Assembly: GCF_003160695.1 (NCBI RefSeq)
Contig: NZ_QGDD01000001.1
Location: forward strand, 124,001 to 188,000
Source: Nocardioides silvaticus
Lineage (GTDB): Bacteria; Actinomycetota; Actinomycetes; Propionibacteriales; Nocardioidaceae
Reading direction: 5' to 3'
DNA length: 64,000 nucleotides
Below, piece by piece: positions 15,944 through 23,826 of the stretch; position 1 is the first letter of the stretch; every line of letters begins with the position of its first letter. A program made the translations under genes and the position numbers. The notes under the pieces are model-generated. The model searched no databases, was not told where the DNA came from, and worked only from the letters and a program-made list of their open reading frames with translations.

Positions 15944-17656
15944 CTACTCCGGCGCACCCTCCGCGTAGAGCTCCTCGATCACGTCGGCGTACTTGGCGCC
16001 GATCGGCTTGCGCTTGAGCTTCATGGTGGGGGTCAGCTCGTCGCCGCCGGGGAGCCAGTCGGTGGCGAGGATCCGGTACTTCTTGATCTGCTCCACCCGG
16101 GACAGCCGGGCGTTCGCCTCCTCGATCGCCTGGGCGATGACGGCCCGGACGCCCGGGTCGTCGGCGAGGGCGGTGGCAGAGCCGTCGGGCAGGCCCGCCT
16201 TCTCGGCGTACGCCGCGCAGACGTCGGGGTCGAGCACGAGGAGCGCCACGTTGTAGGGGCGGGCGTCGCCGATGACGACGGCCTGGCCGATGAGGGCGTG
16301 GGACGCCTTGACGACCTGTTCGATGTTGGCCGGCGACATGTTCTTGCCGGCCGCGTTGATGATCAGCTCCTTCTTGCGGTCGACGATCCGGACGTAGCCG
16401 TCGTCGTCGATGGTGGCGATGTCGCCGGTGTGGAGGAAGCCGTCGCTGTCGATGGTCTCGGCGGTCTTCTGCGGCTCGTTGCGGTAGCCCTTCATCACCG
16501 TCGCGGCGCGGACCAGCAGCTCGCCGTCCTCGGCCAGCTTGAGCTCGACCCCCGGCAGCGCCTTGCCGACGGTGCCGACCCGGATGTCGTCGAGCGGGTT
16601 GACGGTGGCGCAGCAGGAGAGCTCGGACATGCCCCAGAGCTCGGCGATCGTGATGCCGAGAGCACCGAAGTACTCGAGCACCTCGGGCGCGATCGGCGCG
16701 GCCCCGGACACCGACCACCGCATCTCGTCGAGGCCGATGAGCCCGCGGACGCCGGCCTTGGTCTCCTCCGGCAGGACCGAGGGGTCGGTGATGCCGTTGG
16801 CCTCGAGCGCGGCCTTGATCTTCTCCCAGACGCGCGGCACCGCTCCCCAGACGGTCGGCTTGACCTCGCCGAGCGCACCGACGACGGCCTTCGGGTCGGG
16901 GACGTAGGTCATCGTGGGGCCGAACGTCATCCCGGTGTAGTGGGAGGCCCAGCGGTCGGCGATGTGCGCCGAGGGGAGGTACGACGTCGAGCGGTCCCCT
17001 GCCTGCGGCGGCAGCGCGGCGGACGTCATCGCCAGCTGCGCCAGGATGCCGCCGTGGGTGAGCTCCACGCCCTTCGGCGGGCCGGTGGTGCCGGAGGTGT
17101 AGATGAGCGTGATGACGTCGTCGGGCCCGACGGCGCGCCACGACGCCTCGAAGTCGAACCCTTCGGGCGCCGGGGTGCCCTCGAGCTCGGCGAGCGAGAT
17201 GGCGCCCTCGCCTCCGTCGACGCTGATGAACGTCTCGACCCCGGAGTCGGCGCTCCGGACCTGCTCGAGGAACGCCTGCTCGGTGACGCAGATCGTGTTG
17301 CCCGCGTTTCCGAACAGGTAGGAGATCTGCTCCGGCGAGGAGGTGTTGTAGATCGAGAACGGCGTCGCGCCCAGGTGCAGGGCGGCGTTGTCGACCAGCG
17401 CGAACTCGGGTCGGTTCACCAGCATGATGCCGACGGTGTCGCCGGGCTTGACCCCCAGCGCGGCGAGTCCCCCGGCGATGCGCTCCACGCGCTCGCCGTA
17501 CTCACGCCAGGTGATCTCGGTCGCGCCGCCGGGAGTGCGGAGGGCGACCGCGTCCGGGGTCCTAGCCACCGTGTTCTGGAATGCCTCACACAGGCTCGCC
17601 ACCGCGAGCAGCTCGGAGGGCGCGGGCAGGGTGGCCTCAGGGGCGTCAGCGGTCAT
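15944..17656 (-). CDS. AMP-binding long-chain fatty-acid-CoA ligase (FadD-type)
   Basis: 570 residues. The adenylate-forming signature YTSGTTGPPKGVELTH, the A5 segment WGMSELS, the DGFLHTGDIATIDDDGYVRI core and RKKELIINAAGKNMSPANIE mark an acyl-CoA synthetase like FadD15. It activates fatty acids to acyl-CoA via an acyl-adenylate at the membrane or in the cytoplasm. The ATG at 17656 was chosen; a start at 17692 would run through the perfect dyad at 17668-17684, which is more likely an operator for a TetR-type lipid regulator. Confidence 0.9.
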   Translation of the reverse strand: MTADAPEATLPAPSELLAVASLCEAFQNTVARTPDAVALRTPGGATEITWREYGERVERIAGGLAALGVKPGDTVGIMLVNRPEFALVDNAALHLGATPFSIYNTSSPEQISYLFGNAGNTICVTEQAFLEQVRSADSGVETFISVDGGEGAISLAELEGTPAPEGFDFEASWRAVGPDDVITLIYTSGTTGPPKGVELTHGGILAQLAMTSAALPPQAGDRSTSYLPSAHIADRWASHYTGMTFGPTMTYVPDPKAVVGALGEVKPTVWGAVPRVWEKIKAALEANGITDPSVLPEETKAGVRGLIGLDEMRWSVSGAAPIAPEVLEYFGALGITIAELWGMSELSCCATVNPLDDIRVGTVGKALPGVELKLAEDGELLVRAATVMKGYRNEPQKTAETIDSDGFLHTGDIATIDDDGYVRIVDRKKELIINAAGKNMSPANIEQVVKASHALIGQAVVIGDARPYNVALLVLDPDVCAAYAEKAGLPDGSATALADDPGVRAVIAQAIEEANARLSRVEQIKKYRILATDWLPGGDELTPTMKLKRKPIGAKYADVIEELYAEGAPE

Positions 17657-17667
17657 GGGGCGAATGC

Positions 17668-17684
17668 TGACAGTGCGACTGTCA
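17668..17684. promoter_or_regulatory. perfect dyad TGACAGT-GCG-ACTGTCA upstream of fatty-acyl-CoA ligase
   Basis: Seven-base arms pair perfectly around a three-base spacer, 12 bases before the ATG of the acyl-CoA ligase. Size and place suit a TetR-family operator that would repress the gene until an acyl-CoA ligand appears. The cognate regulator is not in the window. Confidence 0.5.
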
Positions 17685-17828
17685 CGGTGCAACGGTTACT
17701 GGCGGTTAACATTTCCATGACCCCGGCGACCCTCGTGTGAGCACCACCACCGCGCCGCCACCTTGAGGTCCCCCGGCGCACCGTGCTCCCCTTGACGGCA
17801 GCAGTCGCTCATCCCTCCAGGAGTTCCC

Positions 17829-18026
17829 ATGCCCGAGCTTCCCGACCTCGCCGCCACGGCCGTCAAGGGCCAGGAGATCGTCGCCAAGGGGGTGCAGGTC
17901 GCGATCGACCTGGTGCCCACCCCGGGCGACGTCGTCGACCAGGTCACCGCCACCGCCAACGAGCTGCTCGCGCTGGGCAAGGACATCCAGGACAAGGTCA
18001 TCGCGGCCCTCACCTTCAACGCCTGA
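17829..18026 (+). CDS. small hypothetical helical protein
   Basis: 65 residues (LPDLAATAVKGQEIVAKGVQ then VDQVTATANELLALGKDIQD), acidic and strongly helical, with a good AGGAG 7 bases before the ATG. No signal or membrane segment. It has the look of a small structural or granule-binding protein, similar in style to the phasin-like protein at 13.9 kb, but no family can be named. It lies 44 bases before the SGNH hydrolase in the same direction. Confidence 0.65.
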   Translation: MPELPDLAATAVKGQEIVAKGVQVAIDLVPTPGDVVDQVTATANELLALGKDIQDKVIAALTFNA

Positions 18027-18070
18027 GCTCCTCGTCCGGCGCGCCGGCGGCACCGCTAGGGTGCTGGCCG

Positions 18071-18712
18071 ATGAACACCGACCGGACCTACAGCGTCCTC
18101 GTCCCGATGGTGCGCCCGCTGGTGAAGGGCCGGGTCGGGGCCGCGCGCCGGCGTCTCTTCGAGACGGTCGGCACCGCCGAGGGCCGCGTGGTCTTCCTCG
18201 GTGACAGCATCACCGAGGGCGGGATGTGGCCCGACCTCTTCCCCGACCTGCTGACGTCGAACCGCGGCATCGGCGGCGAGGCGACCTACGACCTCCTCGA
18301 GCGCGTCGACTCCGCGATCAACGAGCCGGTCGCCGTCTCGCTCATGATCGGGACCAACGACATCCACGGGCCGCGGGAGATGCGCGCGACCGACCAGGTC
18401 GTGGCGCGGACCAACGAGATCGTGCGGCGGATCCGCGAGGCCGCGCCCGACGCGCTGCTCCTCGTCAACAGCGTCCTGCCCCGGACCTCCCACTTCGCGG
18501 CGCGGATCAGGGCGATCAACGAGGGCTACCAGGAGGTCGCGGCCCAGCACGGCGCACAGTACGTCGACCTCTGGCCGGCGTTCGTCGACACCACCGGGGA
18601 GGCGATCCGCCGGGAGCTCTCGCGGGACAACCTCCACCTGACGCCGGCCGGCTACCTGGCGTGGGCCGAGGTGCTGCGGCCGCTGCTCGCGCCGTACGCC
18701 GTCAGGACCTGA
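18071..18712 (+). CDS. SGNH/GDSL-type hydrolase
   Basis: 213 residues. All SGNH blocks are present: the nucleophile in VVFLGDSITEGG (about 38-49), the glycine in NRGIGGEATYDLLER, the asparagine in LMIGTNDIHGP, and the catalytic DxxH in DNLHLTPAGYLAWAE. There is no signal peptide, so it acts in the cytoplasm as an esterase or acyl hydrolase. Its 3' end overlaps the converging RTX gene by 11 bases. Confidence 0.88.
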   Translation: MNTDRTYSVLVPMVRPLVKGRVGAARRRLFETVGTAEGRVVFLGDSITEGGMWPDLFPDLLTSNRGIGGEATYDLLERVDSAINEPVAVSLMIGTNDIHGPREMRATDQVVARTNEIVRRIREAAPDALLLVNSVLPRTSHFAARIRAINEGYQEVAAQHGAQYVDLWPAFVDTTGEAIRRELSRDNLHLTPAGYLAWAEVLRPLLAPYAVRT

Positions 18713-19535
18713 CGACCTTCTCGCACGACCGGAGCCGGTCGGCCCCGTCGGTCCGCACCGAGTCGGAGCCGCCCTCGCACCGGACCAGGTCCGCGCCGGG
18801 ACCGCCGTCGAGGGTGTCGTTGCCGACACCGCCGCCCACCAGGTCGTCGCCCTCCTCGCCGTAGAAGGTGTCCCGACCGTCGATGCCGACGAGCTGGTCG
18901 TCGCCCGGGCCACCCCATGCCAGGTCGTCGTCCTTGCCAGTGCGGATCCAGTCGTTGCCGGCGCCACCCCAGACCTGATCGATGCCGGTGTGGCCGTTGA
19001 AGAAGTCCGGGCCGGCCCCGAACCGGGCGACGTCGTGGCCGGCGTCGCCCAGCATCGTCACCGCGACGGAGTCGGGCAGCGTGGAGGCGTCGAGACTGTC
19101 GTCCCCCAGCCGCGGCCAGAACTCGACGAGCACCGGCCGGGCGGCGTCCGCCCGCTTGGCGATCGGGCACACGGCGGCGACCCCGGTGGGCACCTTCTCC
19201 TCGCGACAGATCGGCGCCAGCTTGCGGAAGCGCTGGGTGCCGCGGTCGACGAAGCGCAGCGCGCCGTCGACGAGCGTGATCTCCAGGTCGCTGTCCTGCT
19301 GGCCGGCGCGGAAGCGGTAGCCGTGCTCGGTCCGGGTGAGCGCCGCCTGGTCGGGCAGGGGCAGCAGGGCGGTGCCGCCCATCAGCTCGGTCGTGTAGCT
19401 GTACGGCGGGCCCGCGGTGCCCGGACCGAGCGGCGGCGTGCCCCGCCCGGCGGCCGGCCCCTGGGCAAGAGCCGTCGCAGCGCCGGCGGCGGCAGCGACG
19501 ACCGCCACGGCGGCGGTGAGAAGTCGGCGTGACAT
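18702..19535 (-). CDS. secreted RTX-type calcium-binding repeat protein
   Basis: 277 residues. A signal peptide (MSRRLLTAAVAVVAAAAG to about ALA-Q) is followed by a roughly 130-residue unrecognised domain with two cysteine-bearing segments, then about six RTX nonapeptide-like repeats (GGAGNDWIRTGKDDDLAWGG onward) and a cysteine-bearing C-terminus. Repeats of this kind bind calcium and fold outside the cell. It resembles the tail of the RCC1 protein at 2.5 kb. The function is unknown. Confidence 0.8.
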   Translation of the reverse strand: MSRRLLTAAVAVVAAAAGAATALAQGPAAGRGTPPLGPGTAGPPYSYTTELMGGTALLPLPDQAALTRTEHGYRFRAGQQDSDLEITLVDGALRFVDRGTQRFRKLAPICREEKVPTGVAAVCPIAKRADAARPVLVEFWPRLGDDSLDASTLPDSVAVTMLGDAGHDVARFGAGPDFFNGHTGIDQVWGGAGNDWIRTGKDDDLAWGGPGDDQLVGIDGRDTFYGEEGDDLVGGGVGNDTLDGGPGADLVRCEGGSDSVRTDGADRLRSCEKVVRS

Positions 19536-19655
19536 GCCTCCAGGCTCGGTGCCCACGGGCCGCCGCGCTGCGCTTCGCCTGCTTCCTGGCCGCCCGTCAG
19601 GCGGCTCTAGTCCTTCGGCACCAGGCGAGAGGGTCGGACCGACCGATGTGCGCGG

Positions 19656-20738
19656 TCAGGCAGGCAGGTCCACCAGGTTCGCGAGCCGGGCGCGGTGCCT
19701 TCCGGGTGTGCCGAGCGCGACCTCGTCGGCCTTCGCGCGCTTGAGGTAGAGGTGGGCAGGGTGCTCCCAGGTCATGCCGATGCCGCCGTGCAGCTGGACC
19801 GCCTCCTCGGCCGCGTGCACGGCGACGTCCGAGCAGTACGACTGCGCCACCGCTGCGGCGACGACGGCGTCGGGGTCGCCGTTGGCCGCCGTCGCGGCGG
19901 CGTAGCGGGCTGCCGCGGCCGCCGACTCCACCTCGGTGTAGAGGTCGGCCAGCCGGTGCTTGAGCGCCTGGAACCCCCCGACGACGCGGCCGAACTGCCG
20001 ACGGTCCTTGAGGTAGGCGATCGTGGTCGTGAGGCACCAGCGGGCGACGCCGAGCTGCTCCGAGGAAAGCAGGGCAGCGCCCAGGTCGAGCCCGCGCCGC
20101 ACCGCGGCCTCGGCGTCGGCGACGACGACCTGGCCGGCAGCGCCCTCGAAGGTGACGTCGGCGAGCTGCCGGGACATGTCGAGGGAGCTCACCGCGGTCA
20201 CCGTCGCAGCAGAGACGGGTACGGCGTGCAGCGCGCCACCGTCGCCGTCGAGGACCAGCAGCACGTCGGCCTCGACCGCGCCGGCCACGCTGGTGACGGT
20301 GCCCGTGAGCCGGCCGTCGGAGAGCGCCACCGCCGGGAGCACACCGTCCGGTGGCGTCGACCAGGGCACGACGAGCGCTGCCGTGCGCTCCCCCGCCGCC
20401 AGCTCGGTCAGCAGCGCGGCGTCCGAGCCCACCAGCGCGCTGGTGGCGATGACGGCACTGGTGAGGAACGGGACCGGCGCCACCGCCTGGCCGAGCTCCT
20501 CGAGCACCGCGGCGGCCTCCCGAGCCGACGCGCCGTGCCCGCCGCGCTCCTCGGGCACCAGCAGCCCGGCGAGGCCGAGGTCGGCGGCGAGCGTGGACCA
20601 GAGGTCGCCGACGACCGACCGGTCGCCGTCGTACATCGCGGTGACGGCGGCCGGGTCGCACCGGCCGGCGAGGAGGTCGCGGACGGTGACGCGGAGGTCG
20701 TCCTCGACGTCTGTGTAGAGCAGGTCCACCTCGCTCAT
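19656..20738 (-). CDS. acyl-CoA dehydrogenase, second subunit of a pair
   Basis: 360 residues with an acyl-CoA dehydrogenase fold: N-terminal helices (GLLVPEERGGHG), a short divergent middle, and the C-terminal EAVQLHGGIGMTWEHPAHLY segment. It is shorter than typical 380-400-residue FadE proteins. It starts within the stop of the other acyl-CoA dehydrogenase (ATGA), as is common for the heteromeric FadE pairs that oxidise steroid side-chain CoA esters in actinobacteria. The usual catalytic glutamate before GT is replaced by the TWEH form, typical of one partner of such pairs. Confidence 0.88.
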   Translation of the reverse strand: MSEVDLLYTDVEDDLRVTVRDLLAGRCDPAAVTAMYDGDRSVVGDLWSTLAADLGLAGLLVPEERGGHGASAREAAAVLEELGQAVAPVPFLTSAVIATSALVGSDAALLTELAAGERTAALVVPWSTPPDGVLPAVALSDGRLTGTVTSVAGAVEADVLLVLDGDGGALHAVPVSAATVTAVSSLDMSRQLADVTFEGAAGQVVVADAEAAVRRGLDLGAALLSSEQLGVARWCLTTTIAYLKDRRQFGRVVGGFQALKHRLADLYTEVESAAAAARYAAATAANGDPDAVVAAAVAQSYCSDVAVHAAEEAVQLHGGIGMTWEHPAHLYLKRAKADEVALGTPGRHRARLANLVDLPA

Positions 20739-21922
20739 CGCGGGATCTCCTTCCAGGGCACGTCCTTGTCGACGCGGTGCTCGCCGGGCAGGCCGAGGAC
20801 CCGCTCGGCAACGATGTTGCGGAGGATCTCCGACGTGCCGCCCTCGATCGAGTTGCCCTTCGCGCGCAGGTAGCGGTAGCCGGCGTCACGTCCGGTGAAG
20901 TCGACCTCGTCCGGACGGACCATCGTCCAGCCCCGGTCGCTCTCGTAGCGCAGGCCCTCCTCGCCGAGCAGCTCGACCTCGAGACCGGACAGCTCCTGGT
21001 TGAGCCGGGCGAAGGTCAGCTTCATCGCCGCACCCTCCGGTCCGGGCTGGCCCTGAGCGAGCTTCTGGCGGAGCCGGGCGCCGGTCAGCCGTGCCACCTC
21101 GCTCTCGACCCACAGCGACAGCAGCCGGTCGTGCAGCGCCGGGGTCCGCAGCTCCGGCCGGTCGCGCCAGACGTCGGCGACGACGCCGGCCATGCCGCCC
21201 TCCCGGGGTGCTTCCCGGCCGCCGATCGCGACCCGCTCGTTGTTGAGGGTCGCGTTGGCCACCGCCCAGCCCTGGCCGACGTCGCCGAGCCGCTGGGTGT
21301 CGGGGATCCAGACGTCGGTGAGGAAGACCTCGTTGAACTCGGCCTCGCCGGTGATCTGCCGCAGCGGTCGTACGTCGACGCCGGGGTCGGTCATGTCGCA
21401 GAGGAAGTAGGTCAGGCCCCGGTGCTTCGGGACGTCGGGATCGGTGCGCGCGACGAGGATCGCGAACCGCGCGGTGTGCGCGCTCGAGGTCCACACCTTC
21501 TGGCCGTTGACCCGCCAGCCGTCGCCGTCGGGCACCGCCCGGGTCGCCAGCGCCGCAAGGTCGGAGCCGGCGCCGGGCTCGCTGAAGAGCTGGCACCACA
21601 CCTCCTCGCCGGTCCACAGCGGCCGCAGGAAGCGCTGCTTCTGATCCTCGGTGCCGAACGCGAGGATCGTGGGCGCGGCCATGCCGAGCCCGATGCCGAT
21701 CGCGCGCGGGTTGTTGTCCGGCGCGCCCGCCTCGGCTAGCAGCCGCTCGACCTCGGAGTGCCAGGACTGGTCCAATCCCAGCCCACCGTGCCCGACCGGG
21801 TAGTGCACCCAGGCCAGGCCGGCGTCGTACCGCGCCCGGAGGAACTCCAGCCGGTCCGTCGTCGCGGGGTCGTGGTCGGCCAGGAGTTCGCGGACCCGCT
21901 CGCGCAGCTCGTCGATGGTCAC
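20735..21922 (-). CDS. acyl-CoA dehydrogenase, first subunit of a pair
   Basis: 395 residues with the full acyl-CoA dehydrogenase plan: helical N-domain (YPVGHGGLGLDQ), FAD-binding QLFSEPGAGSDLA and VWTSSAHTARFAIL strands, and C-terminal RAKGNSIEGGTSEILRNIVA. It should introduce a 2,3-double bond into an acyl-CoA using FAD. The coupled start of the partner gene and the KstR-type operator 36 bases upstream suggest a sterol or long side-chain substrate; this is inference. Confidence 0.9.
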   Translation of the reverse strand: MTIDELRERVRELLADHDPATTDRLEFLRARYDAGLAWVHYPVGHGGLGLDQSWHSEVERLLAEAGAPDNNPRAIGIGLGMAAPTILAFGTEDQKQRFLRPLWTGEEVWCQLFSEPGAGSDLAALATRAVPDGDGWRVNGQKVWTSSAHTARFAILVARTDPDVPKHRGLTYFLCDMTDPGVDVRPLRQITGEAEFNEVFLTDVWIPDTQRLGDVGQGWAVANATLNNERVAIGGREAPREGGMAGVVADVWRDRPELRTPALHDRLLSLWVESEVARLTGARLRQKLAQGQPGPEGAAMKLTFARLNQELSGLEVELLGEEGLRYESDRGWTMVRPDEVDFTGRDAGYRYLRAKGNSIEGGTSEILRNIVAERVLGLPGEHRVDKDVPWKEIPR

Positions 21923-21957
21923 CCTGGAACCCTAGAGGGCAGGCCCTTCCCGGAAAC

Positions 21958-21971
21958 TAGAACACGTTCTA
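21958..21971. promoter_or_regulatory. KstR-type operator TAGAACACGTTCTA
   Basis: A perfect match to the published actinobacterial KstR motif TnnAACnnGTTnnA, placed in the 59-bp gap between the divergent acyl-CoA dehydrogenase pair and the NTF2-like gene. KstR is a TetR repressor released by cholesterol-derived CoA thioesters. The site is 10 bases before the NTF2-like ATG and 36 from the FadE ATG, so it could control both. Confidence 0.7.
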
Positions 21972-21981
21972 GAGTCTCGCC

Positions 21982-22464
21982 ATGGACCTCGCCGCGATCG
22001 AAGAAATCCGCCAGCTCAAGTACCGCTACTTCCGGACCCTCGACCTGAAGCAGTGGGACGAGTTCGGCGACTGCCTGGCCGAGGACGTCGTCGCCCGCTA
22101 CGGCACCCAGGCGATGGACAAACCACTCCACTTCGACAACCGGGCCGACGTCGTGGAGTTCATGTCGGGCAACCTCGGCACCGACATCATCTCGATCCAC
22201 ATCGCCAGCCACCCGGAGATCGCGGTCGACGGCGACACCGCGACCGGGTCGTGGGGCTTCGAGGACACGGTGATCGTGCCCGCGTTCGAGGTGCAGATCC
22301 GCGGCGGCGGCTACTACCAGGACGAGTACCGCAGGGACCCCGACGGCAAGTGGCGGATCACCTCGACCCGCTACGAGCGGATCTACGAGGCCATGACCTC
22401 GCTCAAGGACACCCCGAGCTTCAAGCTCATCGCGAACCGGTGGGACCCCGACCTGGCTCACTGA
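21982..22464 (+). CDS. nuclear transport factor 2 / SnoaL-like protein
   Basis: 160 residues of the NTF2-like fold: the opening DLAAIEEIRQLKYRYFRTLD helix, LAEDVVARYG, and the curved-sheet strands ending WRITSTRYERIYE. Members include steroid isomerases, dehydratases and ligand-binding proteins. Position behind a KstR-like operator and opposite a FadE pair suggests a role in steroid or related lipid breakdown, which is inference. The 3' end overlaps the converging dioxygenase-like gene by 38 bases. Confidence 0.82.
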   Translation: MDLAAIEEIRQLKYRYFRTLDLKQWDEFGDCLAEDVVARYGTQAMDKPLHFDNRADVVEFMSGNLGTDIISIHIASHPEIAVDGDTATGSWGFEDTVIVPAFEVQIRGGGYYQDEYRRDPDGKWRITSTRYERIYEAMTSLKDTPSFKLIANRWDPDLAH

Positions 22465-23809
22465 GCTCCGGCAGCGCCCAGAACAGCCGGTGGTCGACCC
22501 ACCCCTGGAGATAGCCGACGCCGGTCGTGTGGCCGGAGCCGCGCGCGTCCCCGAGCATCCGGGTCGCGAGGGTGACGTGGGTCGACTTCCACCGGTGGTG
22601 GCTCTCCTCGAGCCGGCGCAGCAGGACCCCGATCGCGGCGACCTTCTCGCGATCGCTGCCGACGGAGCACGCATCGCGGTAGGCGTCGGTCATCGTGTCC
22701 TGCCCGCCGCGGACCTCCGCGTCGACCACCGGCACGCTCTCGTAGGCCGGTGAGCCCAGCCGGTCGGCCGGCGGCAGGCCGCACAGCGCCTCGAACCGCT
22801 TGTACTGCTCGGACTGGATGGCGCTCGCTCCGTCGGTGAACTCGCGGAAGGTGTGGAACGCCTCGTAGCGCATGGTCGCCACCATCCGGAACAGCGTCGC
22901 GTTGCGGTCCATGATCGCCACGACGTCCTCCAGCACGACGGCCGCGTCGTCGAGGCGGGCGGCCCGGACAGCGACGACGGCCGCACGCATCCGCTGGACC
23001 ATCCCGGTGAAGGCCATCTCGTGGGCCTGGAGCACCCGCATGAAGAAGTACTCGTCGTGGACCGTCGAGACGGGTTGGAGCGCGAGCTCGAGCCACTCGG
23101 TGGCCCGCGCGTTCGGTTGGGCCGGGAGCTGGAGCAGCAGGTGCGGCAGGTCCGACTCGGGTTCGTGCGCGATGGCGGCGAGCAGCTCATGGGAGGACTC
23201 ACCGCCCAGGTGCGACGTCATGAACCGGTGCGCGTGACGCAACCGGGTGCGCAGCGTGCGCGGATCGGGGCGACCCACTGGCGACACCTCCGTGCACCGG
23301 TGCGCGGCGCACAGCTCGTAGCGCGCGATGTCCGCGGCGAGCAGGGCGGCGAGGATCGTCGGCGGGAGGCCGCCCTCGGCCAGCAGCACCTGCAGCACCG
23401 GCAGCGAGAGGTAGGTCCGGTTCCAGTAGCGCCCCTCGTGCTTGTCGAGGATGCAGTCGAGGAACGCGTCGAGGTAGGGGTCGCGGCCGGCGTACCGGTC
23501 GCGGACGACCGCGAGCCGCTCCAGCCGGTCGCGGGCCAGGAAGTGCTTGCCGACCCAGCGCACCTCGTGGGTGACCAGGCGCGCGAGGACCAGTCCGTCG
23601 AGCTCGTCGTACGGCACCGACGGGTCAAGCCAGTGGTCGAGCTCGCTGCTCAGGAACGCGGCCGCCGCGTCCCGGGAGACCCGGATCGAGCAACTGCTCT
23701 CGACCGCGGCCCGCAGCGCCTGCTCGGCCGTGCTTTCCGCCACGAGCCCACAGTGATCCTGTTGTGCGGCCGTGTCCAGCACCGTGGTGCGGCGCTCGAT
23801 CCCGGCCAC
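22427..23809 (-). CDS. tryptophan 2,3-dioxygenase-superfamily haem protein with N-terminal extension
   Basis: 460 residues, against about 280 for ordinary TDO. The C-terminal half carries TDO-like signatures: STVHDEYFFMRVLQAHEMAF, FREFTDGASAIQSEQYKRFE, HRWKSTHVTLATRMLG and the glycine loop SGHTTGVGYLQ. The first 200 residues (ELDHWLDPSVPYDELDGLVL and onward) resemble no domain I know. TDO-like haem enzymes oxidise tryptophan or hydroxylate aromatic amino acids. The start is unclear: the GTG at 23809 leaves only 17 bases to the divergent nagA, and a later in-frame GTG (residue 24) is possible. Confidence 0.7.
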   Translation of the reverse strand: MAGIERRTTVLDTAAQQDHCGLVAESTAEQALRAAVESSCSIRVSRDAAAAFLSSELDHWLDPSVPYDELDGLVLARLVTHEVRWVGKHFLARDRLERLAVVRDRYAGRDPYLDAFLDCILDKHEGRYWNRTYLSLPVLQVLLAEGGLPPTILAALLAADIARYELCAAHRCTEVSPVGRPDPRTLRTRLRHAHRFMTSHLGGESSHELLAAIAHEPESDLPHLLLQLPAQPNARATEWLELALQPVSTVHDEYFFMRVLQAHEMAFTGMVQRMRAAVVAVRAARLDDAAVVLEDVVAIMDRNATLFRMVATMRYEAFHTFREFTDGASAIQSEQYKRFEALCGLPPADRLGSPAYESVPVVDAEVRGGQDTMTDAYRDACSVGSDREKVAAIGVLLRRLEESHHRWKSTHVTLATRMLGDARGSGHTTGVGYLQGWVDHRLFWALPELSEPGRGPTGSR

Positions 23810-23826
23810 GCCGTAGGCTTCCGCGG

